Assembly: GCA_017650795.1 (NCBI GenBank)
Contig: JAGCEE010000267.1
Coordinates: forward strand, 1-15,567
Direction of reading: 5' to 3'
Source: Clostridia bacterium
Lineage (GTDB): Bacteria; Bacillota; Clostridia; Christensenellales; UBA1242
DNA length: 15,567 nucleotides
A model generated the notes under the pieces. It had not been told where the DNA came from. It was given only the letters and a program-made list of their open reading frames with translations, and did not search any database. Each line of letters starts with the position of its first letter. The stretch's first letter is position 1. The position numbers were made by a program, and so were the translations under genes. Shown here in pieces: positions 9,901 through 15,236 of the stretch.

Positions 9901-11351
9901 TTGATTTTCTTTGTTTTTTCACTTGCTACGCTTTCATTTACTGAACCACTTACAAAGTTAATAACATCATCGTTGGTTGCTCTGTATTCTTCTTGTCCGT
10001 TGTAGTTAACTACAATATTATTTTGATTATTTAAACTTAAAGAATAACTTGAAAGTACTGTTGCATCTTCACCTTGTGTGTCACCTTTAATCACTTCACA
10101 ATCATTTGATGATGAGATGACTGCAAAACTCAATTCTTTCATTACATATATTGAATAATCTGCTGTAACTTTGTAATAAACTCTAACAACATATCTTCCA
10201 ACTTTGTTAAATGTTTTGTCATTATAGCCATTATTGTAAGATAAACTACTTGTTGATTTATTAAATACATCTAGTGTATATGTTGAAAAACTTGCGCCAT
10301 CGTCGTCTATGTATTCAACTTCAACACAACCCTTACCAACTTTACCGCCTATATATTTACCATTTATTTTGGTTGATGAATCACTTCCAACTTGAACCTT
10401 ATTTGAGAATATCCACCAGCCATATGTTTGACTTAAATTATAAATGATATCTACATTTAAGGTTACACTATCCAAAAATGCATATCCATATTCGGTAATT
10501 CTTGCATTCTTGGCATTCCAAGTATTTTGATTAACCATCAAGAAGTCTTCAAGTTTTTCCCAGTATCCCAAGTTTAAGTAATAACCACCATAGTCATTAC
10601 TAAAACCATAATCGATTGCATTATAACTACCAAGAACTTTATTGGAATCATAGTAACCGCTTTCCTTGTAACTATAACCACCAAAACATTTTTCCAGATA
10701 CCAAATTTGACTCATATCAACATTTGAATAATTGAAGTCAACTTGACAAATTGTATTGTCTGACTTGGCAGTTAATGCTCTTGTGTATCCTGTTGCACCA
10801 GTTAGGAAAACATAACCTACATATTCATATTCACCACTTGCATTACGTTTGTACACTTCTTTTAGCATAAAGTTTTGAGCTGCAGTACCATTTCTTTGAT
10901 ATAACTGAAGTGATATGTTGTTAGCTGAGCTACCATCAGTAATATCTAATACATAATTTGGAGAATATAATGTTGATATGGTGTAAATATATGAATTGTT
11001 GAAATCTGCTGCATTTAAAATATATTGTTGATTTGAACCACCGTGTCTTTGATATATTTTTATTGCAACTGAATTTTTCATCAAACTTCCACCATTAACG
11101 TCCATACAGTATTCTGTATTTTTTGCAGAAACAATTCTGTATGCTCCATTAGCTTGGAATGTTATATCTTTTAAAATAACGTTTTCACCTTCCGCAATTG
11201 CTGTGTCTTTAAAAAAAGAACTTGTCATCATTGCTCCAAATAAAAGAATTGAAACAACAAATAACAAGTTCAATACAAATAACAAGTTCAATACAAATGA
11301 CAAGCTACTACAGGTAAAAGATCTACGTTGGAAATTCTGTTTGGATTTCAA
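6975..11351 (-). CDS. Large exported ricin-type lectin / coiled-coil protein, first gene of toxin operon
   Basis: 1458 aa. Residues 17-42 are a hydrophobic export segment, with a possible cleavage after AIA (51-53). Residues about 69-220 form a ricin B-type beta-trefoil with three QxW-like positions (NQQYIL 107-112, AQNFML 158-163, SQIWYL 214-219), implying carbohydrate binding. The middle is long and beta-rich, with Ig-like features. From about residue 1070 to the end it is alpha-helical and Lys/Glu-rich, likely coiled coil. No LPXTG motif is seen. The start is TTG: it is preceded at six bases by a near-perfect AAAGGAGGTG (11356-11365). The gene sits 12 bases before the toxin, so it may display, deliver or target it; that role is inference. 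An 18-base tandem duplication lies in the export segment. Confidence 0.72.
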   Translation of the reverse strand: MKSKQNFQRRSFTCSSLSFVLNLLFVLNLLFVVSILLFGAMMTSSFFKDTAIAEGENVILKDITFQANGAYRIVSAKNTEYCMDVNGGSLMKNSVAIKIYQRHGGSNQQYILNAADFNNSYIYTISTLYSPNYVLDITDGSSANNISLQLYQRNGTAAQNFMLKEVYKRNASGEYEYVGYVFLTGATGYTRALTAKSDNTICQVDFNYSNVDMSQIWYLEKCFGGYSYKESGYYDSNKVLGSYNAIDYGFSNDYGGYYLNLGYWEKLEDFLMVNQNTWNAKNARITEYGYAFLDSVTLNVDIIYNLSQTYGWWIFSNKVQVGSDSSTKINGKYIGGKVGKGCVEVEYIDDDGASFSTYTLDVFNKSTSSLSYNNGYNDKTFNKVGRYVVRVYYKVTADYSIYVMKELSFAVISSSNDCEVIKGDTQGEDATVLSSYSLSLNNQNNIVVNYNGQEEYRATNDDVINFVSGSVNESVASEKTKKINELKAKIKKYKEYKVYFTNQGFYIYANGNRFVQITETTYGYSNAITNTYLHNSPANTTDGVYCYETQNLYKLGSCYYQVYMQSQPNKQVFRNVTYSYSIQEGEEERVVNYAIDYAFMEDLKIFPYTMTTKLYYQDISKNSDSGIEVEYKSNTIIYNTGDDILKLKFTVLDASGNRSELYLYIYPPKVPTLNKEEMMKQSYDYNYLTSGYCLKLYDSSSKTYKNHLFSSQNVAIENALNEIINNPEITTQNQDGSYDVRFNIDGTNILRHFTDNPALVDWIYTYCDNIEYVCIAPSMIDDYVIPEKVMHFDTLYLSPDYFFVTDKTFPLFESYKIYFTYYSQSGNVIKEGIITYDGRYKYGTSMLDILADGDMSKWQSGYVSFTEYNISANGGNTYVAYIVNSNPTLSLKYKDGTRFVNKNYHDACNITCEEFTLNKQIQEDTSVIINHNGEQTIYNYFNFDNVKFNEVGNYAIQVQNTHGFSYQINILVQGLSSFITGVENFGITYSNVTFRTDTLNFEYYLNGKKQSTDNYQSYNGNEYLFVFTRQDVDSNIYLNKNGQTFSFVLKGDYDFDISIYNVDAYNSYSFRQVKEYRRSLQDVYEVLQTNIDAIEDTNKEMDSINLQANMFDQNLNKKFEYKQFIANMQNYLIEIQEIDNEVFKLNENYRKIDILSEKLIEISATYQTLEARYKNYFLKYFQDKGINVKQEVYEEIVNLTEMEIFDLYAESIIKSDSYKTLFEKVTQIKTDINNIKQSKTDFENSFKFVCDNYTSYNRIDNLTELIKNIQNKQSTNPQTIKKLKNSIDNITCGYTDNPFVKYGVNIEINEKKEELTKLINEATDVSYSQLYQDIKDHVRQLAISICSSYQEQVDSLSTTLESYINKIAEIEAEKEWWKIFSNIGRNNQINDLKAKIKEMYTNYNKELKEHSDELKYMVASIKSFNSKSEYFQVEDFISEDLENLKKDIDSLLSKLSLY
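11263..11304 (-). repeat. 18-base tandem repeat in the export segment
   Basis: AACAAGTTCAATACAAAT occurs at 11263-11280 and again at 11281-11298, followed by a partial third copy (GACAAG). In the protein it duplicates a six-residue hydrophobic unit (FVLNLL), changing the length of the membrane segment by six residues per copy without a frameshift. Confidence 0.85.
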
Positions 11352-11371
11352 TTTCCACCTCCTTTACCCCG

Positions 11372-11400
11372 ACTATAACATACATTTTTCAATTGGTCAA
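11372..11400 (-). promoter_or_regulatory. Sigma-A-type promoter of the toxin operon
   Basis: On the minus strand TTGACC (11400-11395) and TATAGT (11377-11372) are spaced by 17 bases. Transcription would start near 11365, giving a very short leader that begins at the AAAGGAGGTG ribosome site. It lies directly next to the gltX fragment. Confidence 0.75.
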
Positions 11401-11430
11401 TACCCAATTTTTTAATTTTTTAAACATTTG

Positions 11431-11580
11431 GTCATCAACGACATTACAGAAGTTGTATGTTGGCAAACCATCACTCTTTAAAAGTATTTTGTCATCAAGT
11501 GTATTTGTGTCAACTGTAATATCTCCATACACTTCATCATGGAATGTAACTTTTTGGTCAAATGGAAGTTTTTGACCAAG
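11431..11580 (-). pseudogene. gltX: Internal fragment of glutamyl-tRNA synthetase gene
   Basis: Fifty codons on the minus strand read LGQKLPFDQKVTFHDEVYGD and continue ITVDTNTLDDKILLKSDGLP then TYNFCNVVDD. This matches the class I GltX segment between the zinc-binding-like region and the HVIRG motif (family pattern FHD..GDI...LDD..LLKSDG.PTYNFANVVDDHLM). Similarity stops abruptly after NVVDD at 11431, and on the other side at about 11580, where an unrelated plus-strand remnant begins. It has no start and lacks both signature motifs (HIGH, KMSKS), so it is debris from a rearrangement and not a gene. Confidence 0.85.
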
Positions 11581-11813
11581 CAGAGGAAATTAATTTCTAT
11601 AGTAAGATGTTTGATTATTTATCAAATAAAGAATTCTATTATGATTCAATTACTTCAATCTTAGAAGAGAAAGATATTCTTAAATCACTATATGAATATG
11701 CGAATTCTCAGTATTATGGTTTTGATAAAACAAATTACTAAAAAATTGTTTCTGAGTTTTTATATCATAAGGAAAGAGAACAAGAAAAAACTGAGGAGAT
11801 GGAGCAAGAGTAA
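11580..11813 (+). pseudogene. Truncated and interrupted ORF upstream of the 85-aa gene
   Basis: The plus-strand frame starts abruptly at the gltX junction (AEEINFYSK, then MFDYLSNKEFYYD...) and runs to TAA at 11811-11813, but has an in-frame TAA at 11739-11741. The sequence continues naturally past this stop (FDKTNY, stop, KIVSEFLYHKEREQE), so it looks like a point nonsense mutation, for instance in a Tyr codon. The 5' end is missing. The final TAA overlaps the next ATG by one base (TAATG), an operon-like arrangement. I do not recognise the family. Confidence 0.65.
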
Positions 11814-12070
11814 TGAGTGATTTTAAAGAAGAATTAGCTATTGAATTAAATGAATTTTATGCAGAAAATAATCCATATGATAAATATGACTCTGTAGGTA
11901 GTTTTTCACCAGAATACGATGAAGACGAAGAAGGATTAAGACAAATAAAAGAGTGTCTTGTTTCAAAAGAAGGCAGAGAACACATTATGGATTATTTAAC
12001 TGAAGTAGTAAATGATAATGATAACGTTACAACAAGCCTTATCACTCAAAAATGTCCTTATTTATTTTAG
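11813..12070 (+). CDS. Small acidic protein of unknown function, probably C-terminally truncated
   Basis: 85 aa, acidic, beginning MSDFKEELAIELNEFYAENN and containing an Asp/Glu-rich patch (EYDEDEEG) before a helical part (EGREHIMDYLTEVVNDND). It overlaps the end of the preceding interrupted ORF by one base (TAATG), so both once formed an operon. The last residues (KCPYLF) are encoded inside the left end of the inverted-repeat element at 12045-12263. The original C-terminus was probably cut by that element's insertion. There is no recognisable domain. With its upstream partner broken and no clear promoter, it may not be expressed. Confidence 0.5.
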   Translation: MSDFKEELAIELNEFYAENNPYDKYDSVGSFSPEYDEDEEGLRQIKECLVSKEGREHIMDYLTEVVNDNDNVTTSLITQKCPYLF

Positions 12071-12263
12071 TAACTATTTTCAACCTTTTTTTAGAATAGC
12101 TATAATAAAATTTTATGTTAGGGAAATGATGTATCAGGACATTATTGAAGGGGCAGTGATTTTAACACTAAAAGATGTCCTTAGCGGTAATTGTTAGATA
12201 ATTCATATTATTTGAAATATTGTCTGCTTGAAATAATATGTTGTAGGTAAGGACATTATTGAG
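12045..12263. mobile_element. Small non-coding element with 16-bp terminal inverted repeats (MITE-like)
   Basis: The left end CTCAAAAATGTCCTTA (12045-12060) is the inverted repeat of TAAGGACATTATTGAG (12248-12263), with one mismatch. Two further copies of the motif lie inside, AGGACATTATTGA (12136-12148) and GATGTCCTTA (12174-12183), giving alternating orientations, as if two inverted-repeat units of about 85-105 bases sat side by side. The right unit also contains CATATTATTT / AAATAATATG. No transposase is present. It truncates the 85-aa ORF and abuts border C. Confidence 0.5.
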
Positions 12264-12346
12264 GCATTAATGGTTCGATCCCGCTAACTGGGCTTCCACT
12301 TCCGTTCATCTCGGCAGGTTCAACTTCACTTGTGGTTTTTTAGTTT

Positions 12347-12369
12347 ACGCAAGAAAACGCAGTTTTCTT
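12347..12369 (+). repeat. Small hairpin insertion in border C
   Basis: ACGC followed by AAGAAAAC / GTTTTCTT (12351-12358 / 12362-12369) with loop GCA interrupts the ftsW-like codons between GTGGTTTT and GCATTAGG. The left flank TACGCAAGAA matches the hairpin inserted in border B. Confidence 0.55.
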
Positions 12370-12407
12370 TTGACTGCATTAGGTGTCGTTCTTAATATAT
12401 CAAAACA

Positions 12408-12439
12408 AAGCAAGGTTTAACGCCTTGCTTAATTTTTTT
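12408..12439 (+). terminator. Intrinsic terminator of border C
   Basis: AAGCAAGG (12408-12415) pairs perfectly with CCTTGCTT (12423-12430), then AATTTTTTT. Both arms differ from the AAGCAGAGT-type arms of the other borders, so pairing was kept through changes on both sides. Confidence 0.8.
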
Positions 12440-12447
12440 GTTAAAAT

Positions 12448-12479
12448 TCGATACAAGTTTGTTAATTTTGTGGTATGAT
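12448..12479 (+). promoter_or_regulatory. Border promoter for the exonuclease unit, likely leaderless
   Basis: TCGATA (12448-12453), 20 bases, TATGAT (12474-12479). The first base of the gene (12486) is seven bases after the -10 box, where transcription should begin, and no ribosome site is seen. The mRNA is therefore probably leaderless. Confidence 0.65.
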
Positions 12480-12485
12480 GAAATC

Positions 12486-13250
12486 ATGAAGATAGTGACA
12501 TATAATATTAATGGTGCAAGGGCATCCATGAAACATGGAATAGTTGATTGGATTAAACTTGTCCATGCAGACGTAATTTGTATTCAAGAAATTAGGGCAA
12601 GCAAAGAGGTATGTGAAGAAATATTTAAAGATTGTGGATATCAAATGATAGTAAATCCTGCACATAAAAAAGGATATTCTGGGACAATGGTTTTAACCAA
12701 AATTAAGCCATTATTAATTGAGTTTGGGTTTGGTTTTTTGGATGAAGAGGGCAGAGTAATAACGTTGGATTTTGGAAGTTTTAAATTGGTAAATGCTTAT
12801 ATTCCAAATGGCAGTTCACGTTTAGATGTAAAGTTGAAGTTTGTTGAAAAATTTATAGATTATATTTCACTTTTAGAAAAAGAGAAACCAGTAATAATTT
12901 GTGCAGACATGAATACTGCACAAACAGAATTGGATTTAACAAATCCTAAATCTTGTGTAAATCATTCAGGCTTTTTGCAAGAGGAAAGAGTTTTACAGAA
13001 AAAAATAATTGATTGTAATTTTGTGGACATATTAAGAGAGAAACATCATAACAAACTCTTAATAACATGGAGATCATATAGGTCAAGAATATTAGGTGAT
13101 GATTTCGGTTGGAAATTTAGATTTGACTATATTTACTGTAGTGATAGGTTGTTTAGCATTGTGCAATCTGCTGATATTCTAAATCTTGAATATAGTGATC
13201 ATTTACCGATTTCGGTTGATTTTGGAGATATATATGCAAATAAACAATAA
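12486..13250 (+). CDS. xthA: Exodeoxyribonuclease III / AP endonuclease family protein
   Basis: 254 aa, the usual size for the ExoIII/AP endonuclease family that repairs abasic sites and trims 3' ends of DNA in the cytoplasm. The order of motifs is complete: N-terminal MKIVTYNINGAR (N7, N9), catalytic Glu35 in CIQEIR, YSGTMVLTK, Tyr105 in NAYIPNG, Asp141 and Asn143 in ADMNTA (family usually GD-N), SGFLQEER, TWRSYR and FRFDYIYCS, and the terminal Asp238-His239 in YSDHLPIS. The start at 12486 is chosen because the family begins with KIVTYNI. The in-frame ATG at 12438 lies upstream of the -10 box. The gene overlaps the next ORF by 17 bases, so the two form one unit. Likely active; the chromosome presumably has its own copy, but that is not visible. 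Confidence 0.92.
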   Translation: MKIVTYNINGARASMKHGIVDWIKLVHADVICIQEIRASKEVCEEIFKDCGYQMIVNPAHKKGYSGTMVLTKIKPLLIEFGFGFLDEEGRVITLDFGSFKLVNAYIPNGSSRLDVKLKFVEKFIDYISLLEKEKPVIICADMNTAQTELDLTNPKSCVNHSGFLQEERVLQKKIIDCNFVDILREKHHNKLLITWRSYRSRILGDDFGWKFRFDYIYCSDRLFSIVQSADILNLEYSDHLPISVDFGDIYANKQ

Positions 13251-13788
13251 AATAGAAAGCTACAACAAGATTGTGGAGTTAAATCTTAATAGATTTCCAG
13301 AGAAAATCTTTAAGCAAGGTCAGCAAGATTTGATTAAAGATTTTATAAAAAAATACCCTGCAGAATATTATGCAATAAGAGATAAATCAAAAGCGGGAGG
13401 GGTTTTTAAGCTAAAAGTGACAGCAGATGATTTATTGAAAGAAACATATGGTTATGAGAAGTTTTCTATAAATGTAAGTTCGTATAATTACTTAAAGAAT
13501 CAGTTGCTAGTAGGAGAGATTTTCTTTACTAGGGATGGGTTTGTGGCTGGCACTCTTTCCAAAAACCCTAGTTATTCCGTTCGTGATGCTCTTAAAAATC
13601 CGGATTATAACTTTAAGACTAATATCTTTGATAAATATATTGATGAAATACCATGTTTTGACAAGATCTATGAATATGTATCAAAACACCAATTGTTTGA
13701 TATTATAGTCGAATTTGCGTGTTTTGATATTTCTGTTGGTGTAAATAACGAAAATATAGTGGTTTATGAAATACGCACAAGTTATTAA
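13234..13788 (+). CDS. Hypothetical protein, 184 aa, second gene of the exonuclease unit
   Basis: The start ATG at 13234 is preceded by GGAG (13224-13227) at six bases and lies inside the 3' end of the exonuclease gene (17-base overlap), so translation is probably coupled. The longer in-frame start at 13186 has no ribosome site and would add residues that overlap the exonuclease. The protein is soluble, with no signal or membrane segment, and has a mixed alpha/beta pattern: a helical N-terminus (KIVELNLNRFPEKIFKQGQQ), a central LLVGEIFFTRDGFVAGTLSK, and a C-terminal beta-like FDIIVEFACFDISVGV. I do not recognise the family. The stop lies two bases before border D, so the unit ends cleanly there. 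Confidence 0.75.
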   Translation: MQINNKIESYNKIVELNLNRFPEKIFKQGQQDLIKDFIKKYPAEYYAIRDKSKAGGVFKLKVTADDLLKETYGYEKFSINVSSYNYLKNQLLVGEIFFTRDGFVAGTLSKNPSYSVRDALKNPDYNFKTNIFDKYIDEIPCFDKIYEYVSKHQLFDIIVEFACFDISVGVNNENIVVYEIRTSY

Positions 13789-13964
13789 TTTTTTAGTGCA
13801 ATAACAGGTCATATCTGGTTCGATCCCGCCAACTGGGCTTCCGTTGCCGTTCATCAGTGCAGGTTTAACAAGTTTGGTGGTTTTCATGAGTGCAATCGGG
13901 GTGGTGTTGAATGTAAGTAAGCAGAGTAAAATTTGACTCTGCTTTTTTGAAAAAGTTTGATGCA
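13789..13964 (+). repeat. ftsW-tail border, copy D
   Basis: Directly after the stop of the 184-aa gene comes TTTTTTAGTGCAATAACAGG and TCATATCT, then ftsW-like codons from GGT (13817) to TGA (13934-13936). They encode GSIPPTGLPLPFISAGLTS, LVVFMSAIGVVLNVSKQSK and I with no interruption. A perfect terminator follows, and the border ends in TTTGATGCA (13956-13964). Many codons differ silently from resident ftsW (e.g. AGT for TCG, TTG for CTT). Confidence 0.9.
13919..13948 (+). terminator. Intrinsic terminator of border D
   Basis: AAGCAGAGT (13919-13927) pairs perfectly with ACTCTGCTT (13936-13944), eight-base loop, then a T-run. The stop codon of the detached tail lies at the edge of the loop. 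Confidence 0.85.
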
Positions 13965-13988
13965 AAATGGATAAAAATATGTTATACT
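13957..13988 (+). promoter_or_regulatory. Border promoter for the phosphatase-like unit
   Basis: TTGATG (13957-13962), 20 bases, TATACT (13983-13988); AGGAG at 13997-14001 precedes the ATG by five bases. Confidence 0.7.
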
Positions 13989-14006
13989 ATAAACATAGGA
14001 GAAATT

Positions 14007-14519
14007 ATGAAAATTTGTTATATGCATCATGCCTTAAGAGCTATGGGAAATCCGCCTGGCCAAGATGATGATATTATGCCATTAGGAGAAAACGAAGCAA
14101 AAGTTATTTCACAAATTTTAGAACCGTTATCAAAGAGATTAAAAATTAAAGCAATTTACACATCTCCATATTTTCGTTGCAAAAAGACGAGTAAAATAAT
14201 TAACGAAGTTTTGAATGTTCCTATATATGAAGAACCAAGATTTAATGAATTTGAAAACGTGTTTGCGTTGGTTCAAGGGAAAGACTTTTGTAAAGAAAAA
14301 GAAACGTGGCTTGATTGTCAATTAAGAATACGTGAGGCAATAAAAGATATTGTAAATAAATATAGTTGCGACGAAACAGTTATTTGTGTTACAAGTGGTG
14401 TAAACATTAGTGCATTTATCAGTTTGGCTTATAAAATAAAACCCGACAATAATTTGCCATTGCCATTGGTTCCTGGGTGTTCCCCAATATGTTTCGATAT
14501 TGATGAAAGCAGTTTTTAA
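14007..14519 (+). CDS. Histidine phosphatase (phosphoglycerate mutase-like) family protein, second catalytic His missing
   Basis: 170 aa. The start at 14007 follows AGGAG at five bases; the in-frame ATG at 13947 is upstream of the promoter. The N-terminal strand and loop ICYMHHALR correspond to the family RHG motif, here HHA with the presumed phospho-acceptor His8. Then come PLGENEA (residues 25-31; family LTxxGxxQA), the arginine-bearing block YTSPYFRCKKT (51-61, Arg57) and acidic FNEFEN (79-84). The block that normally reads SHG with the second catalytic His is VTSGVNI (128-134), so that His is absent. Phosphatase activity is doubtful; a binding or regulatory role, or altered catalysis, is possible. 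It forms a single-gene unit. Its end runs into a border that has lost the ftsW tail, so the last residues may not be original. Confidence 0.78.
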   Translation: MKICYMHHALRAMGNPPGQDDDIMPLGENEAKVISQILEPLSKRLKIKAIYTSPYFRCKKTSKIINEVLNVPIYEEPRFNEFENVFALVQGKDFCKEKETWLDCQLRIREAIKDIVNKYSCDETVICVTSGVNISAFISLAYKIKPDNNLPLPLVPGCSPICFDIDESSF

Positions 14520-14541
14520 TTTTTTGTAAAAATTTGATACG
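14520..14541 (+). repeat. Tail-less border between phosphatase and 214-aa gene
   Basis: Only the last part of the border is present: TTTTTTGTAAAAATTTGATAC, placed directly after the phosphatase stop. It resembles border A closely, even past the usual limit (GGATTGAGAT versus AGAATTGAGAT). No ftsW codons and no terminator hairpin remain, so transcription may run on from the phosphatase gene. Confidence 0.7.
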
Positions 14542-14565
14542 GATTGAGATATAGTGTGATACAAT
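14534..14565 (+). promoter_or_regulatory. Border promoter for the 214-aa gene
   Basis: TTGATA (14534-14539), 20 bases, TACAAT (14560-14565). GGAG at 14575-14578 is about 11 bases before the ATG, a rather long spacing. Confidence 0.65.
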
Positions 14566-14589
14566 GAAATTAGTGGAGATTTATTTAGT

Positions 14590-15234
14590 ATGGAAATTAT
14601 AAAAGCTATTGATTTGTGGACAGAGCAAAAAAACAACCACTATGAGTGTTTTAATGGTGCTTTTATTGATGGATTTGCTGAAGGTAAACAACCTTTTGAT
14701 TTTTATAAGGTATTTTTGAATTGTAATTGTTTGATTGATTGTAATGATGATGAAGTTAATATCACAAACAAGCATAACGCAATTGTGTTCTATAAAAATG
14801 ATAAACCTGTTCGGTTAATGGTTATTAATGAAAATACTAACATTGAAAACTGTATTAAAATTGCTTTAGAACAATATGTTAATAATGAAAAACTTGCAAA
14901 AATGTTTGATAGGTTAAATATTAAAAGTGAGTGTATAGACTTAAAAGAAAATGTGATTGAGAATAATGCGAATTTTGAAAATGAAATTGATGTTGGTTCG
15001 TGTGATAGGTGGTCGTTGTTGTATTCAATGCTTAAAGGCTCATATACTGAAGATAATACAAAGTATGGGAACTATCAATCTGATGTATACATATTTAATC
15101 CACACATCAAGATAAAATATTTATTAAACCTCGAAGATTTACAATTTGTTATTGAACATAATTGTGCTTTTATCAATAATATAAATACAAGAATTATTCC
15201 TATTCAAGCAAATTCAATGTTAACAAAATCGTAG
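14590..15234 (+). CDS. Hypothetical protein, 214 aa
   Basis: A complete ORF with its own border promoter and a weakly spaced GGAG ribosome site. The protein is soluble and acidic, without signal peptide or membrane segment. It begins MEIIKAIDLWTEQKNNHYEC and has a central part KNDKPVRLMVINENTNIENC, several Cys residues (for example NCNCLIDC, residues about 44-51), and a C-terminal half with SCDRWSLLYSMLKGSY. The Asn content is high, in line with the AT-rich base composition of the units. I do not recognise the family. It is a single-gene unit, bounded on the left by the tail-less border and on the right by border E, which starts a few bases after its TAG. Confidence 0.75.
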   Translation: MEIIKAIDLWTEQKNNHYECFNGAFIDGFAEGKQPFDFYKVFLNCNCLIDCNDDEVNITNKHNAIVFYKNDKPVRLMVINENTNIENCIKIALEQYVNNEKLAKMFDRLNIKSECIDLKENVIENNANFENEIDVGSCDRWSLLYSMLKGSYTEDNTKYGNYQSDVYIFNPHIKIKYLLNLEDLQFVIEHNCAFINNINTRIIPIQANSMLTKS

Positions 15235-15236
15235 TT

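Larger units (their letters stand above)
12272..12455 (+). repeat. ftsW-tail border, copy C (with hairpin insertion)
   Basis: From GGT at 12272 it encodes GSIPLTGLPLPFISAGSTS and LVVF in the ftsW frame. That frame is then broken by about 29 extra bases holding a hairpin (12347-12369), and resumes with ALGVVLNISKQSKV and TAA at 12418-12420. The terminator is at 12408-12439 and the border end reads TTCGATACA (12447-12455). The leader TAGTGCAATAACAGGTCATATCT of copies B, D and E is missing here; the inverted-repeat element lies at that place. Confidence 0.87.

Noticed and set aside
11393..11575. 60-codon plus-strand ORF next to the toxin promoter
   Set aside because: It is the antisense of the gltX fragment, whose minus frame matches GltX over 50 codons.
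12012..12197. 61-codon plus-strand ORF overlapping the 85-aa gene
   Set aside because: It overlaps the other frame, then reads through the inverted-repeat element; no ribosome site and no recognisable protein features.
13817..13830. GGTTCGATCCCG in the borders looks like the T-loop of a tRNA, suggesting a tRNA attachment site
   Set aside because: The flanks do not pair into a T-stem or acceptor stem, and the bases are accounted for as the codons for Gly-Ser-Ile-Pro of the FtsW tail.
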